Positions 44,101-53,400 of a DNA stretch of 64,000 bases are shown here, piece by piece. Numbering within the stretch: position 1 is the first letter of the stretch; every line of letters starts with the position of its first letter. Position numbers and translations under genes: made by a program. This DNA comes from Gemmatimonadales bacterium. GTDB lineage: Bacteria > Gemmatimonadota > Gemmatimonadetes > Gemmatimonadales > GWC2-71-9. Below the pieces are notes generated by a model. It was not told the DNA's origin, did not search any database, and worked only from the letters and a program-made list of their open reading frames with translations. The stretch covers positions 310,001 to 374,000 of the forward strand of contig JAHBVU010000001.1 in the NCBI GenBank assembly GCA_019637315.1, in the 5' to 3' direction.

Positions 44101-44454
44101 TCAGGACCCGACTGGCTGTCGGGCTCCGCTTGGTGTGTACACCTCGACGGCCAGCGTGAAGGTGCGTTCGTCGGTGCCCTGCAGTGCGCCCACCCCCACG
44201 ACATGGCGGCCGATCTCTTCGCCCTTGGCGTTGCGAATGGTGAGCAGGACCGAGTACTCCCACGCCTCCCCGACCTCAGGATGGCGAATAGTGCCCTCGA
44301 CCTGGAGCGCGGAGAAGGCCGGTTCCACCTTGCCACCTGCGCCGGAGCGGAGGTGGTGGCGGCACGCCGGGCAGACGCTCGCGCTCTCGAGGATCGAGGT
44401 TCGGCAATGGGGGCAGGTGCGCGTGGCCCCAGGAGTACCCGGCCGAGCGCTCAT
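44101..44454 (-). CDS. Zinc-ribbon protein with beta-sandwich tail
   Basis: A 117-residue protein. An N-terminal zinc ribbon has Cys-x2-Cys pairs CPHC (about residue 14) and CPAC (about 28), followed by a beta-rich domain (VEPAFSALQVEGTIRHPEVG, WEYSVLLTIRNAKGEEIG). No signal peptide. It is coupled to the bactofilin gene by an ATGA overlap at 44451-44454 and may bind or regulate the bactofilin polymer. I do not recognise the second domain. Confidence 0.75.
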   Translation of the reverse strand: MSARPGTPGATRTCPHCRTSILESASVCPACRHHLRSGAGGKVEPAFSALQVEGTIRHPEVGEAWEYSVLLTIRNAKGEEIGRHVVGVGALQGTDERTFTLAVEVYTPSGARQPVGS

Positions 44455-44936
44455 TTCCCGGCGTTATCCCACCCGAACTCGGCCTGTCCGCGCATCCGGG
44501 ATCCGGCAGCGACGGTGAGGGAGCCGGCTTTGAGGTCGCCGGTCAGCACGCCGGTCTGCAGCAGTTCGACCCGGGTGGCGTCCTCGATATTGCCCTCGAC
44601 TTCGCCGGCGACGATCACGGTATGAGCGCGGATAGCACCGGTCAGCTTGGCACCCTGTTCGATGGTCAGGTTGCCCTGGACATTGACGTCGCCCTTGAAG
44701 CGGCCGGCGATCCGGATATGGCCGGTACCCTCGATCTTACCCTCGATCGTCAGCTCCGCTGCAATCAGGGATTCTTTCATTTCTCGCTCCGGGGCTTTTC
44801 GCCCCACCTCGAAGTTGGTCGACGGGAGGGTGACACGATTGGCTTCAGCGTCCTTGGCGGTCGCGGGCTCCGGGATCGGCGCAGCGTCCTTTTTGACGAT
44901 AACCGGGTCCTTTTCTTTTTCTTTCCAGATGGCCAT
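44451..44936 (-). CDS. Bactofilin (polymer-forming cytoskeletal protein)
   Basis: A 161-residue protein whose central region (about 55-150) is a bactofilin beta-helix built of short hydrophobic repeats: AELTIEGKIEGTGHIRIAGR, FKGDVNVQGNLTIEQGAKLTG is continued by VIVAGEVEGNIEDATRVELL. The flexible N-terminus (KEKEKDPVIVKKDAAPIPE) is charged and proline-rich, as in other bactofilins. Bactofilins assemble into nucleotide-free filaments that place cell-wall enzymes and shape cells. An AGGAG ribosome site precedes the ATG. Confidence 0.92.
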   Translation of the reverse strand: MAIWKEKEKDPVIVKKDAAPIPEPATAKDAEANRVTLPSTNFEVGRKAPEREMKESLIAAELTIEGKIEGTGHIRIAGRFKGDVNVQGNLTIEQGAKLTGAIRAHTVIVAGEVEGNIEDATRVELLQTGVLTGDLKAGSLTVAAGSRMRGQAEFGWDNAGK

Positions 44937-45091
44937 GGTGTGAAGCTCCTGTGAGTACCGACGCCCCTGACGGCCGGAAGGAGGCGGCCGCAGCGGTGAT
45001 CGATGGGACGGTGATGATCGCTACTACCCGGAACTCGAAGGAGGCTCGCCCGGGTCGAGCCGGGTCCGGCGCGCAAAGCGCCAACCCCGAA

Positions 45092-45115
45092 GACCGGGTG
45101 ACGTCCGACCCGGTC
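45092..45115. repeat. Inverted repeat upstream of bactofilin gene
   Basis: Perfect 8-bp arms GACCGGGT and ACCCGGTC with an 8-nt spacer, in the 269-nt gap (44937-45205) between the bactofilin start and the dehydrogenase end. It may terminate the dehydrogenase mRNA or serve as an operator. Nothing else is seen in that gap. Confidence 0.45.
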
Positions 45116-45205
45116 CACGTCTGCACATCTCCGCGAGAACGACTGTCGAAATCCTGGGCGCTCTCCCCCGATCGGCTACGTCGCGAATCTGACGGCTGCC
45201 CGGTC

Positions 45206-46378
45206 CTAGTACCCCGCTGCCCGGTCGACGACGTTGAGGAGCGGCTCACCCGCAGCGAAGCGTCGGAGGTTCTCGCGGTAGAGGGCGGCGCCTCGCTCCA
45301 CCGTCAGCTCTCCGCGCGACGCCATATGGGGCGTGATGATGACGTTGGCCTGCTTCCAGAGCGGATGATCACTCGGGAGCGGCTCTGGATCAGTCACGTC
45401 GAGCCCGGCGCCGGCCAGGCGCCCCGAGCGCAAGGCCTCTAGCATGGGCCCGGTTTCGACCACCTTGCCGCGGGCAATATTGATGAGATAGCTGCCCGGC
45501 TTCATCGCGGCAAAGGCTGCCCCGTTGATCATATACTCCGTTTCAGGCGTCAGCGGGACCGCCAGCGCAATCACGTCAGCTTCGGGAAGCATGGCGAGCA
45601 GCTCGTTAGGCTTGCCGACCCGTTCGACGAAGGCCGGCGCCGGATCATCGCTCCGCCGGGTGCCGATGACCCGCATGCCGAAGCCCGCGCCGCGGCGCGC
45701 GATTTCCGTTCCGATGCCTCCCAGGCCGACCACCAGCAGCGTGCGACCCTGCAGGGCAACCCGGGGCAACCCGACGCTCTCGTCACGCACCCACTGCCCA
45801 GTCTTCTGAGCCTCCAGGTAAGTCGGCAGGTTCCGGGTCAGGCTCAGCAGCATCGCGAAGACGTGGTCGGCAATGGCTGGCCCGTGAACGGCGCGCGAGT
45901 TGGTGACCACGATGCGATCGGATTCGGCGCCGAGCTGGATCAGGAGCTGCTCGACGCCGGCACTGGTGGTGTGGACCCAGGCGAGGTTCTTGGCAGCCGC
46001 AACGAACTCCGGACGGGCGTAGAACGCATCGATGCCATGCGCCTCCTCGGCCCGGCTGAGTGCCTCCTCCCGTGAAAGCCCGATCACGACGCGAACGCCA
46101 GGGCCGAGTCCCGTCGTGTCGCCGAGGCGGTCCTGAGCGCCGGCGGGTACGAACACGGTGAGTGGAGGCGCACCGGCGCTTCGTTCGATGGCGACCCTGC
46201 TGTTCCGGGTCGAGCCAAGTTCCTCCGCCGTCGAGCGAACATCGGCGGTGGCATTCCGCCGCCCGGCGGTGGGCTCAGGTGCCTTTGACGCAACGCTGCA
46301 GCTCGTCCCAACCGCTCCCGCGAGGCAGACGAACAGCAACCAGGATGTGGCGCGTGAGCGCGCGGCAGGAGTTGGCAT
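45206..46378 (-). CDS. D-2-hydroxyacid dehydrogenase with export signal
   Basis: A 390-residue protein with two unusual features. Residues 1-27 look like a signal or lipoprotein peptide (TSWLLFVCLAGAVGTSC, Cys27), followed by 40 low-complexity residues. Then comes a complete NAD-dependent D-2-hydroxyacid dehydrogenase: Rossmann motif VVGLGGIGTEIARR, catalytic Arg in INIARGK, Glu in DVTDPEPLP and His in TPHMASR. It should reduce 2-keto acids, but the family is cytosolic because it needs NAD(P)H. The start at 46378 is the nearest ATG that gives this layout. It is divergent from the beta-lactamase-like gene. Confidence 0.88.
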   Translation of the reverse strand: MPTPAARSRATSWLLFVCLAGAVGTSCSVASKAPEPTAGRRNATADVRSTAEELGSTRNSRVAIERSAGAPPLTVFVPAGAQDRLGDTTGLGPGVRVVIGLSREEALSRAEEAHGIDAFYARPEFVAAAKNLAWVHTTSAGVEQLLIQLGAESDRIVVTNSRAVHGPAIADHVFAMLLSLTRNLPTYLEAQKTGQWVRDESVGLPRVALQGRTLLVVGLGGIGTEIARRGAGFGMRVIGTRRSDDPAPAFVERVGKPNELLAMLPEADVIALAVPLTPETEYMINGAAFAAMKPGSYLINIARGKVVETGPMLEALRSGRLAGAGLDVTDPEPLPSDHPLWKQANVIITPHMASRGELTVERGAALYRENLRRFAAGEPLLNVVDRAAGY

Positions 46379-46551
46379 GGAGAGACTCGTGACGGTGGAG
46401 TGGTAACGACGGACGCTCTCATCGCAAGATACGATAAAGCACGCTTGCAGGGGAGCGGCGCAAGCCGGATCGTTGACGGGGTCGGCCTGCACCCCGAACT
46501 TTGGCCGCATCCAGGCCGCTCCGATTCTACCACTCAATGACGTTGGTCCCT

Positions 46552-48144
46552 ATGACGAAACGTTCTCTGCTCCCCATGGTTGCGGCGTTGCTGGTTGTCG
46601 GCCCGCCGGCCGCCTCGGCCCAACCTGACGCCAGCAGTCTGGCGCCACCGCCATCGTTCACCGATCCGGACCGGGTGGCCAAGCTGTCTCAGGCGTTTCC
46701 GGCCATCGACCGCCTGATGCGGGACTTTGCCCAGCGGTCGCGGGTGCCTGGTATTGCCTACGGCATCGTCATCGACGGACAGCTTGCCCATCGCGGTACG
46801 GCCGGCTTTCGCGAACTCGGTTCGCGAGCGCCAGTCGATTCGGCAAGCGTGTTCCGGATCGCGTCGATGTCGAAGAGCTTCACGGCACTCGCGATTCTGC
46901 AGCTGCGTGACGAAGGGAAGCTGGGACTCGACGATCCGGCCGAACGCTACGTGCCTGAGCTGGCGACGTTGCGCTATCCGACGACCGATTCACCCAAGAT
47001 CACGATTCGTCATCTGCTCTCGCATTCCGAAGGGTTCCCGGAAGACAACCCCTGGGGTGATCAGCAGCTGGCGATCAGCGACGAGGAAATGAACCGGCTG
47101 ATGCGGAGCGGGATACCGTTCTCGACCGCGCCGGGTACGGCCTACGAGTACTCGAACTACGGCTATGCCATACTGGGGCGGATCGTCGCCAACGTTTCGG
47201 GTATGCCGTTCGCGCGCTACCTGGACCAGCGGATCCTTGCGCCGCTCGGGATGACCGTCACCACGATGGAGGCGCGCACGGTGGCGGCCTCCCGACTGGC
47301 GCACGGTTATCGGTGGCAGGACACCACCTGGCTCGAGGAAGCGCAGCTGTCGGATGGAGCATTCGGTCCGATGGGTGGCATGCTGACGTCGATCGATGAT
47401 CTGAGCCGCTGGGTAGGCTTCATGCTCGATGCCTGGCCACCGCGGGACGGCGTGGAGCGCGGGCCGGTGCGCCGAGCCTCGGTTCGGGAGATGCAGCAGG
47501 TGGCGCGTTACAACGGGGCCTCGGCGGTGCGCGACCCCGCGACGGGTGCGGTCACCCTGAGTGCGGGCGGATATGGGTATGGTCTGGGTGTTCGGCAGAC
47601 GTGCCAGGTGCCGTCCAACGTATCGCACAGCGGCGGGTTGCCAGGCTTCGGCTCGATCATGCAGTGGTTGCCTGACTATGGGGTCGGGATCGTGACGCTC
47701 GGGAATCTGACCTATACCGGGTGGCGGGGGCCGGTCGAGCAGGCGTTCGAGCTGCTGGGCAAGACGGGCGGTCTGGTGCGGCGGGTGCCGCAGCCGGCGC
47801 CAGTGCTGGTGCAGGCCAGGGAGCAGGTGACCCGTCTGGTCCAGCGCTGGTCGGAGCCATTGGCTGACAGCATTGCTGCGATGAATCTCTACCTGGACGA
47901 GCCGAAGCCTCGCCGGCGGGCGGCAATCGAGCGGGTTCGCGCCGAGGTCGGCGGCAGCTGCCGTCCCGAAGGACCTTTCGAAGTCGAGAATGCGCTGCGG
48001 GGCCGCTGGCGACTGCGCTGCGCGACGGGCGATCTGCGTGTCTCGATTACGCTGGCGCCGACCGAGCCGGCCAAGGTGCAGCATCTCGACGTGCGCACCA
48101 TGGCTCGGGACGAGTCGCTCGCCGCGCCGCCGGCCTGCCGGTAG
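46552..48144 (+). CDS. Beta-lactamase-fold serine hydrolase, exported
   Basis: A 530-residue secreted protein with signal peptide (SLLPMVAALLVVGPPAASA). It has a class C beta-lactamase/esterase domain with Ser105-x2-Lys108 (ASMSKSF), a Tyr-Ser-Asn motif (YEYSNYGYA) and an HSGG motif (VSHSGGLPGFGS). The C-terminal 130 residues (after about 400) form a separate helical and beta region of no recognised family. Members act on peptides, esters or cell-wall fragments; the long tail makes antibiotic resistance an unlikely main role. ATG 46537 is an alternative start. Confidence 0.9.
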   Translation: MTKRSLLPMVAALLVVGPPAASAQPDASSLAPPPSFTDPDRVAKLSQAFPAIDRLMRDFAQRSRVPGIAYGIVIDGQLAHRGTAGFRELGSRAPVDSASVFRIASMSKSFTALAILQLRDEGKLGLDDPAERYVPELATLRYPTTDSPKITIRHLLSHSEGFPEDNPWGDQQLAISDEEMNRLMRSGIPFSTAPGTAYEYSNYGYAILGRIVANVSGMPFARYLDQRILAPLGMTVTTMEARTVAASRLAHGYRWQDTTWLEEAQLSDGAFGPMGGMLTSIDDLSRWVGFMLDAWPPRDGVERGPVRRASVREMQQVARYNGASAVRDPATGAVTLSAGGYGYGLGVRQTCQVPSNVSHSGGLPGFGSIMQWLPDYGVGIVTLGNLTYTGWRGPVEQAFELLGKTGGLVRRVPQPAPVLVQAREQVTRLVQRWSEPLADSIAAMNLYLDEPKPRRRAAIERVRAEVGGSCRPEGPFEVENALRGRWRLRCATGDLRVSITLAPTEPAKVQHLDVRTMARDESLAAPPACR

Positions 48145-48159
48145 CAGCGCAGCGGAGAA

Positions 48160-49500
48160 TCACACGGTCGGCGGCGAGCCCTCTGCGCCGCCGACCGCCT
48201 TCTTGGATGCCAGCGGCAGCAGGGGCAGTCCGACCAGGACCACCGCGATACCCAGTAGCGAGCCAATCCCGGCGTAGAGTACGCTCGAGTAGACCATCCA
48301 GGCCGCAGCGGCGGCGAAGAGCAGCGGCGGAAGCGGGTACAGCGGCATCCGGTAGGGCAGCGGCACCCCGCGCTGGCGGAAGACGATCACCGAGATCGCC
48401 ACCAGGAACAGGAAGAACCAGAAGACCGGGGCCGTATACGCTACCATCGCCTCGAAACCGCTGCGCGTCGCGGCGCCGAACACCACCAGACCGATCGCGA
48501 TGGCTGTCTGCAGCAGGATCGCGTTGGCAGGCTTGTCGCCCTGTTCGTCCCAGATGCCGAGGCGCCGAATCAGGGACACGTCCCGACCAAGCGCGTAGTA
48601 TGCTCTGGCTCCGGTAAACACTGTGGCATTGAGAGTGCTGAGCGCACAGATGCAGACCGAGAGGCTGAAGAGCATGGCGCCGATGTCGCCCGCCAATCGT
48701 CGAATCAGCTCGGCGCCAACGGTATCGGTCGCACGAAGCTGCTCCAGTCCCAGAGTCCGCAGGTAGCCATAGTTGGCGGCGAGATAAAGCGCCACGACGA
48801 CGGCGGTACCCAGGCCCAGGGCGCGGATCATGTTTCGCTGAACGTCCTTCATCTCGCCTGACAGGTAGGCCACTTCGTTCCATCCGCCGTAGGTGAGCAG
48901 CACGAACACCATGGCCAACCCGACGGCTCCGCCCCCAGCCGGTGGCTCTGTGGCTGGTGCCGCAGGTACCGTGAACCCTGCGGCGACGACGATGCCAAGC
49001 GCCGTGACCGCCAGCACGGTCAGGCCGAGTTGTACTCGGGTGCTGGGTCGGGTGCCGGCAAGATTGACTGCCGTTATGATCGCGATGGCCAGCAGCGCGT
49101 GAATGGCGCTGCCGAACTCGCCGAGCGGCAGGATCCGGGAGGCGTAGTCGCCGTAGACGAATGCAACGGCCGCAATCGCCCCGGTTTGGATCACAGTGCC
49201 TCTGCTCCAGGCGAACAGCACCCCGATTCGCGCGCCGAAGGCAGATCTGAGAAAGTGGTACTCGCCGCCCGCGTTCGGCCAGGCGCTTCCCAACTCGGCG
49301 TAGCAGAGGGCGCCGACCAGCATGATCAGGCCACCGGCCAGCCACACCGCCATGAACGCTGCATCGTTTGGCACGTTGGCCGCAACCAGCGACGGAGTCC
49401 GAAAGATTCCGATGCCGATCACGATACCGATCAGGAAGGAAGCACCGGCCCCGATCGACAGGGTTTGGCGCGGACCGCTCGTCTGGGTCTGGTCAGCCAC
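48160..49500 (-). CDS. APC-superfamily amino acid permease
   Basis: A 446-residue transporter with 12 predicted helices. Helix 1 has the broken-helix motif GIVIGIGIFRTP that binds the amino acid backbone, and EYHFLRSAFGARIG and GWNEVAYLSGEMKDVQRNM match the LAT/SteT branch of the family. It should exchange or import amino acids. GTG 49500 gives a normal short N-terminus; GTG 49545 would add 15 residues. The preceding gene is convergent 15 nt away. Confidence 0.88.
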   Translation of the reverse strand: MADQTQTSGPRQTLSIGAGASFLIGIVIGIGIFRTPSLVAANVPNDAAFMAVWLAGGLIMLVGALCYAELGSAWPNAGGEYHFLRSAFGARIGVLFAWSRGTVIQTGAIAAVAFVYGDYASRILPLGEFGSAIHALLAIAIITAVNLAGTRPSTRVQLGLTVLAVTALGIVVAAGFTVPAAPATEPPAGGGAVGLAMVFVLLTYGGWNEVAYLSGEMKDVQRNMIRALGLGTAVVVALYLAANYGYLRTLGLEQLRATDTVGAELIRRLAGDIGAMLFSLSVCICALSTLNATVFTGARAYYALGRDVSLIRRLGIWDEQGDKPANAILLQTAIAIGLVVFGAATRSGFEAMVAYTAPVFWFFLFLVAISVIVFRQRGVPLPYRMPLYPLPPLLFAAAAAWMVYSSVLYAGIGSLLGIAVVLVGLPLLPLASKKAVGGAEGSPPTV

Positions 49501-49581
49501 GATCTGCTCGCTTGGGAGGGGAGTCGGGAAGCAGCGTGTCGGCACCGCTTCCCGGGCAGGAACATCGAATCCTTTGTGGAA

Positions 49582-50385
49582 TCAGGAGCCTCGTTCGGCA
49601 CGCCAGGGACGACCACCGGCACCCTGGACTGCGGCGATTCGGTCGCCGCTAACGCGACCAACATAGCTATGCCGGCCATCGGGCCCGTCGATCACGAAGC
49701 GAATCTCGTCGCCACGCAGCGCCGCTTCCTGAAGACGGAAGTTGGACTCGCCGATCTTGGCCGTACCCTCGATGATCTGGTACTGCTGCGTCAGCTCGAT
49801 CGTGTAGGTGCGGGGGCCATCGGTCACGTTCCACTTGCCGCCGACTTTGGCCGGAACGATCCACAGGTACGCATTGCGTCCGTCGACGATATCATGACGG
49901 TCCGGGCGCCAGTCGCCCATGTCGAATGCGTGCGAGGCGAGTCGGGTGCCCGGCTTGAGATCGAGCAGGATCGGTCGGAGCTTGATGTTCAGGCTGGGCA
50001 ACAGGTACATCGTAATGACGGTTGCCTTGCTGAGATCCGTCTCAAACAGGTTCTGCTGGTGAAACGTGACGCGATCGCCGACACCGGAGGTGCGGAGATT
50101 CTCCTGTGCCTCGCTGATCCGCTGCGGATCGAGGTCAACGCCCATACCCCGGGCCCCGTGCCGCTTCGCAGCCGCGATGGGAATCCGGCCGTCTCCCGAT
50201 CCCAAGTCGATCACGAAATCGCTCTTCGTCACCTTGGCCATGTCGAGCATCCGTTCCACGACCTGGTTCGGCGTGGGCACGAAGTGGACATCGAGGTTGG
50301 GCGGATCCTGCGCATGAGCTGGCGCGGCGGCCAGAGCCATCGTGGCGAGCGTGGCAAGTGAACCGGCAACAGTGCGAGTCAGCAT
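49582..50385 (-). CDS. Exported SAM-dependent methyltransferase-like protein
   Basis: A 267-residue protein with a clear signal peptide (GSLATLATMALAAAPAHA, cleavage near residue 25). A class I methyltransferase domain follows: motif I FVIDLGSGDGRIPIAAA, GMGVDLDPQRI, and VTFHQQNLFETDL. The last 100 residues are beta-rich (GGKWNVTDGPRTYTIELTQQ). A methyltransferase outside the cytoplasm would lack SAM, so it may bind another ligand, or the signal may serve as a membrane anchor. AGGAGAA lies before the ATG. It is 26 nt upstream of nothing co-directional except the RND gene behind it, whose end lies at 50412. Confidence 0.85.
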   Translation of the reverse strand: MLTRTVAGSLATLATMALAAAPAHAQDPPNLDVHFVPTPNQVVERMLDMAKVTKSDFVIDLGSGDGRIPIAAAKRHGARGMGVDLDPQRISEAQENLRTSGVGDRVTFHQQNLFETDLSKATVITMYLLPSLNIKLRPILLDLKPGTRLASHAFDMGDWRPDRHDIVDGRNAYLWIVPAKVGGKWNVTDGPRTYTIELTQQYQIIEGTAKIGESNFRLQEAALRGDEIRFVIDGPDGRHSYVGRVSGDRIAAVQGAGGRPWRAERGS

Positions 50386-50411
50386 GGGGACCGTTCTCCT
50401 CTGGGAAATGG

Positions 50412-53400
50412 TCAGGCAGCGCCGTCAGGGCGCAAATCCGGTTCGGGCGCAGCAGGCGACGGTTGCTTCCGATCGCCGACCACCGCTCGACGGACTCGAT
50501 CGGTGATGGCGTGGGCCGCGACGTACACAGCAGGAACCACGAGCAGCGTCAGTGCCGAAGCAACGATGATACCCCCGACCATGGCCACGGCAAGCGGCTG
50601 CATCAGCTCGGTCCCCTGGCCGATGCCGATGGCAAGCGGCAACATGCCGAGGCTGCTGGTAAAGGTCGTCATCAAAATGGGGCGCAGGCGCACCACCCCG
50701 GCTTCGACGACGGCGTCCTCGGTCGAAAGGCCGCCATCGCGCTTGCCGATCTCGACGTACTCGACCAGGAGGATGGCGTTGTTTACGACGATGCCGGCAA
50801 GCAGGATAACACCGAGCAGCACCGGGGCGCTGAGGGTCGTGCCCGTCAGAAGCAGCGCCGCGCCGACCCCAACCAGCGCCAGCGGGACGGAGACGAGAAT
50901 GACCAGCGGGTTGACCAGGCTTTCATACTGCACGGCCATCACGACGAACACCAGGAAGATGGCCAGCACGATGACAATGGCGAGGTTGCGGTTATTCTCC
51001 CGAATCGCCTCCTCCTCGCCGCCGTAGAGGATGGCGAAACCCTCAGGCAGTGCCACGTCGGCCAGGCGGGCACGAATCTCCGTGCTGACCTGGCTGATAT
51101 TGGTGAGCGAGGTGTTGACGTCGCCTTGGACCTGAATCTGCCGGTTCTGGTTCTCGCGAATGATCGTGGTTGGTCCGGTCCCGATGCTGATCGAGGCAAC
51201 GTCGCGGAGGTAGATCGGCCGGTCGCGGCCCGAGAAGAGTGCAATGGCACCCAGATCCTCGGCGCTGGTGAACTGCTCCCGCGGCAAACGCACCCGGACG
51301 TCATACTCGTAGTTGCCCTCGGCATACCGGGTCGGAATGGCGCCTTCGAGGGCGGTTCGCACGCTCTGTCCGACCGCCGCGACATTGAGTCCGAGATCCG
51401 CGGTGCGGTCGCGGTCGATCCGGATCGCGAGCTGGGGGCTCGCTTCCTCGGTAGACATTTGGATGCCCTCGAGACCGCGGATGCCCTGCATCCGACCCAT
51501 GACCTCCGCGCCGATCCGCTGCAGCGTCGCGAGGTCATTGCCCTGGATGGCAACTGCGGCATCCGTACCGGAGCGGTTGGTGCGCAGTCCGCGAATTCGC
51601 GGTGGCCGGACCCCGATACGGGCGCCGGGAATGCCCAGCGCGTCGATATCCCGCTGGAACTCGGCCACCCAGTCTGAGGCGCTCACCCCGGGTCGGTTCG
51701 GTGCCGGGGTCAACTGGATGTTGATCGAGCCGCGACCGCCGCGCTCCGAGGTGCTGCTGCCGAAGAGGAAGCCACCGGCGGTGGCAAAGACATCCTGGAC
51801 GTGCGGTCGCTCGGCCACCATCGACTCGAGTTGCCGGACGACTGCATCGGTGCGCTCAGGAGGTGTTCCCGGCGGCATCGAGATCCAGACTCCCACCGTT
51901 CCGTCGTCGACGACCGGGAGAAACTCGCTCGGCAGCCGGTTGACCAGCACCAGGGTTCCAGCCAGGACGGCGAACGACCCGCCAACGACCCAGCCTCGGC
52001 GGCGCAGCGTCGCGCGGGACAGCGTGCGGTACTTGCTGCTGAGACCGGTGATCGCGCGATTGAAGGCGAGGATCGGGCGGGAACGGTCCAAGCCGGTGCT
52101 CCAGCGGACCTTGGCAAGCTGCGCAGTCAGCATCGGCACCACCGTGAGTGCCACCGGCAGCGACACGGCGATGGCAAACGTGACTGTCAGGATCAGTTCC
52201 CTGAAGATCAGCGCGGCGAGGCCGGTAATCATCAGGAACGGCACTACGGCTGCGATGTTGGTGGTGGTAGACGCGGTGACGGCCGAGGTCACTTCGCCGG
52301 CGCCGTGGTGGGCGGCGGTTTCCGGGTCCTTCCCCATGCCACGATGCCGGAAGACGTTCTCGAGCATCACGATCGCGTTGTCGAGCAGCAGCCCGACGCC
52401 CAGGGCCAGACCTCCCATGCTCATGATGTTGAGGGTGAGCCCGGTGGCGCCCATCAGTGCCAGCGTAGCGAGAATGGCAATGGGAATCGAGACGCCGATG
52501 ATCAGCGTCTTGCGAATGCTGCCGAGAAAGAGGAGCACGACGAGCATTGCCAGCAGTGACCCGGCAAGGGCAGCGATCGTCACGCTAGCAATTGCATTCT
52601 CGATGAAGAACGACTGATCTGCGACGACCCGGTAGGCAACGTCGTCCGGGATGAACCGGGACGCGGCCAGCTGCTCGAGCTTAGTCCCGACGCCCGCGGC
52701 GACTTCGACGGTATTTGCCTCCGGCAACTTGCGCACCGAGAGCTTGACGGCCGGCACGCCGTTGAGACGGCTCCAGAGGCGCTGCTCCCGGTTGGTGTCT
52801 GAGACGGCCGCCAGGTCCGACAGCGGCAGCCGCTGGGAGGTTCCCGGCCGGTTGATCAGCAGACGACGAATGTCGTCGACCGATCGGAACTTGCCGGCCG
52901 TCTTCCCGACCACCTCGAACTGGGGTGATGTCAGACTTCCCGCCGCAACGTCCTGATTCTCATCGCGCAGGGTCGACAGGACATCGGTGACGGTGAATCC
53001 GTACGAGCGCAGCCGTTCCTGATCGAGGGTGACCCGGATCTCGCGAATCAGGCCGCCCGAAATGTCGACCGAGCCGACGCCCTCGACGGTCAGCAGCTGA
53101 GGCAGCAGTTGCAGATCGACCCACCGCCGCAATTCGACCTGGCTCATGCTGCCGCTACTGAAGCCGACTTCGTATACCGGCATCTGCGACGGGTCGGACT
53201 TGTTGATCGACGGTGGCTGCACGTCGATCGGCAAGCGGGACCGGGCACGGTCGAGATTCTTCGACGCATCCTGCAGCGCGAAGTTCATGTCGGTGCCGTA
53301 TCGGAAGTGAAGCCCGACTTCCGTGCGCCCTTCCTGGGTTTCCGATTCCAGCCGAATCAGATTCTCGGTCGTAGCGAGCGCGGTCTCCAGCACCTTGGTG

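Noticed and set aside
46420-46431. TATCTT box as leaderless promoter of the D-hydroxyacid dehydrogenase
   Set aside because: The box is 47 nt from the chosen start and the nearby ATG at 46422 is out of frame, so it does not belong to the start-proximal set.
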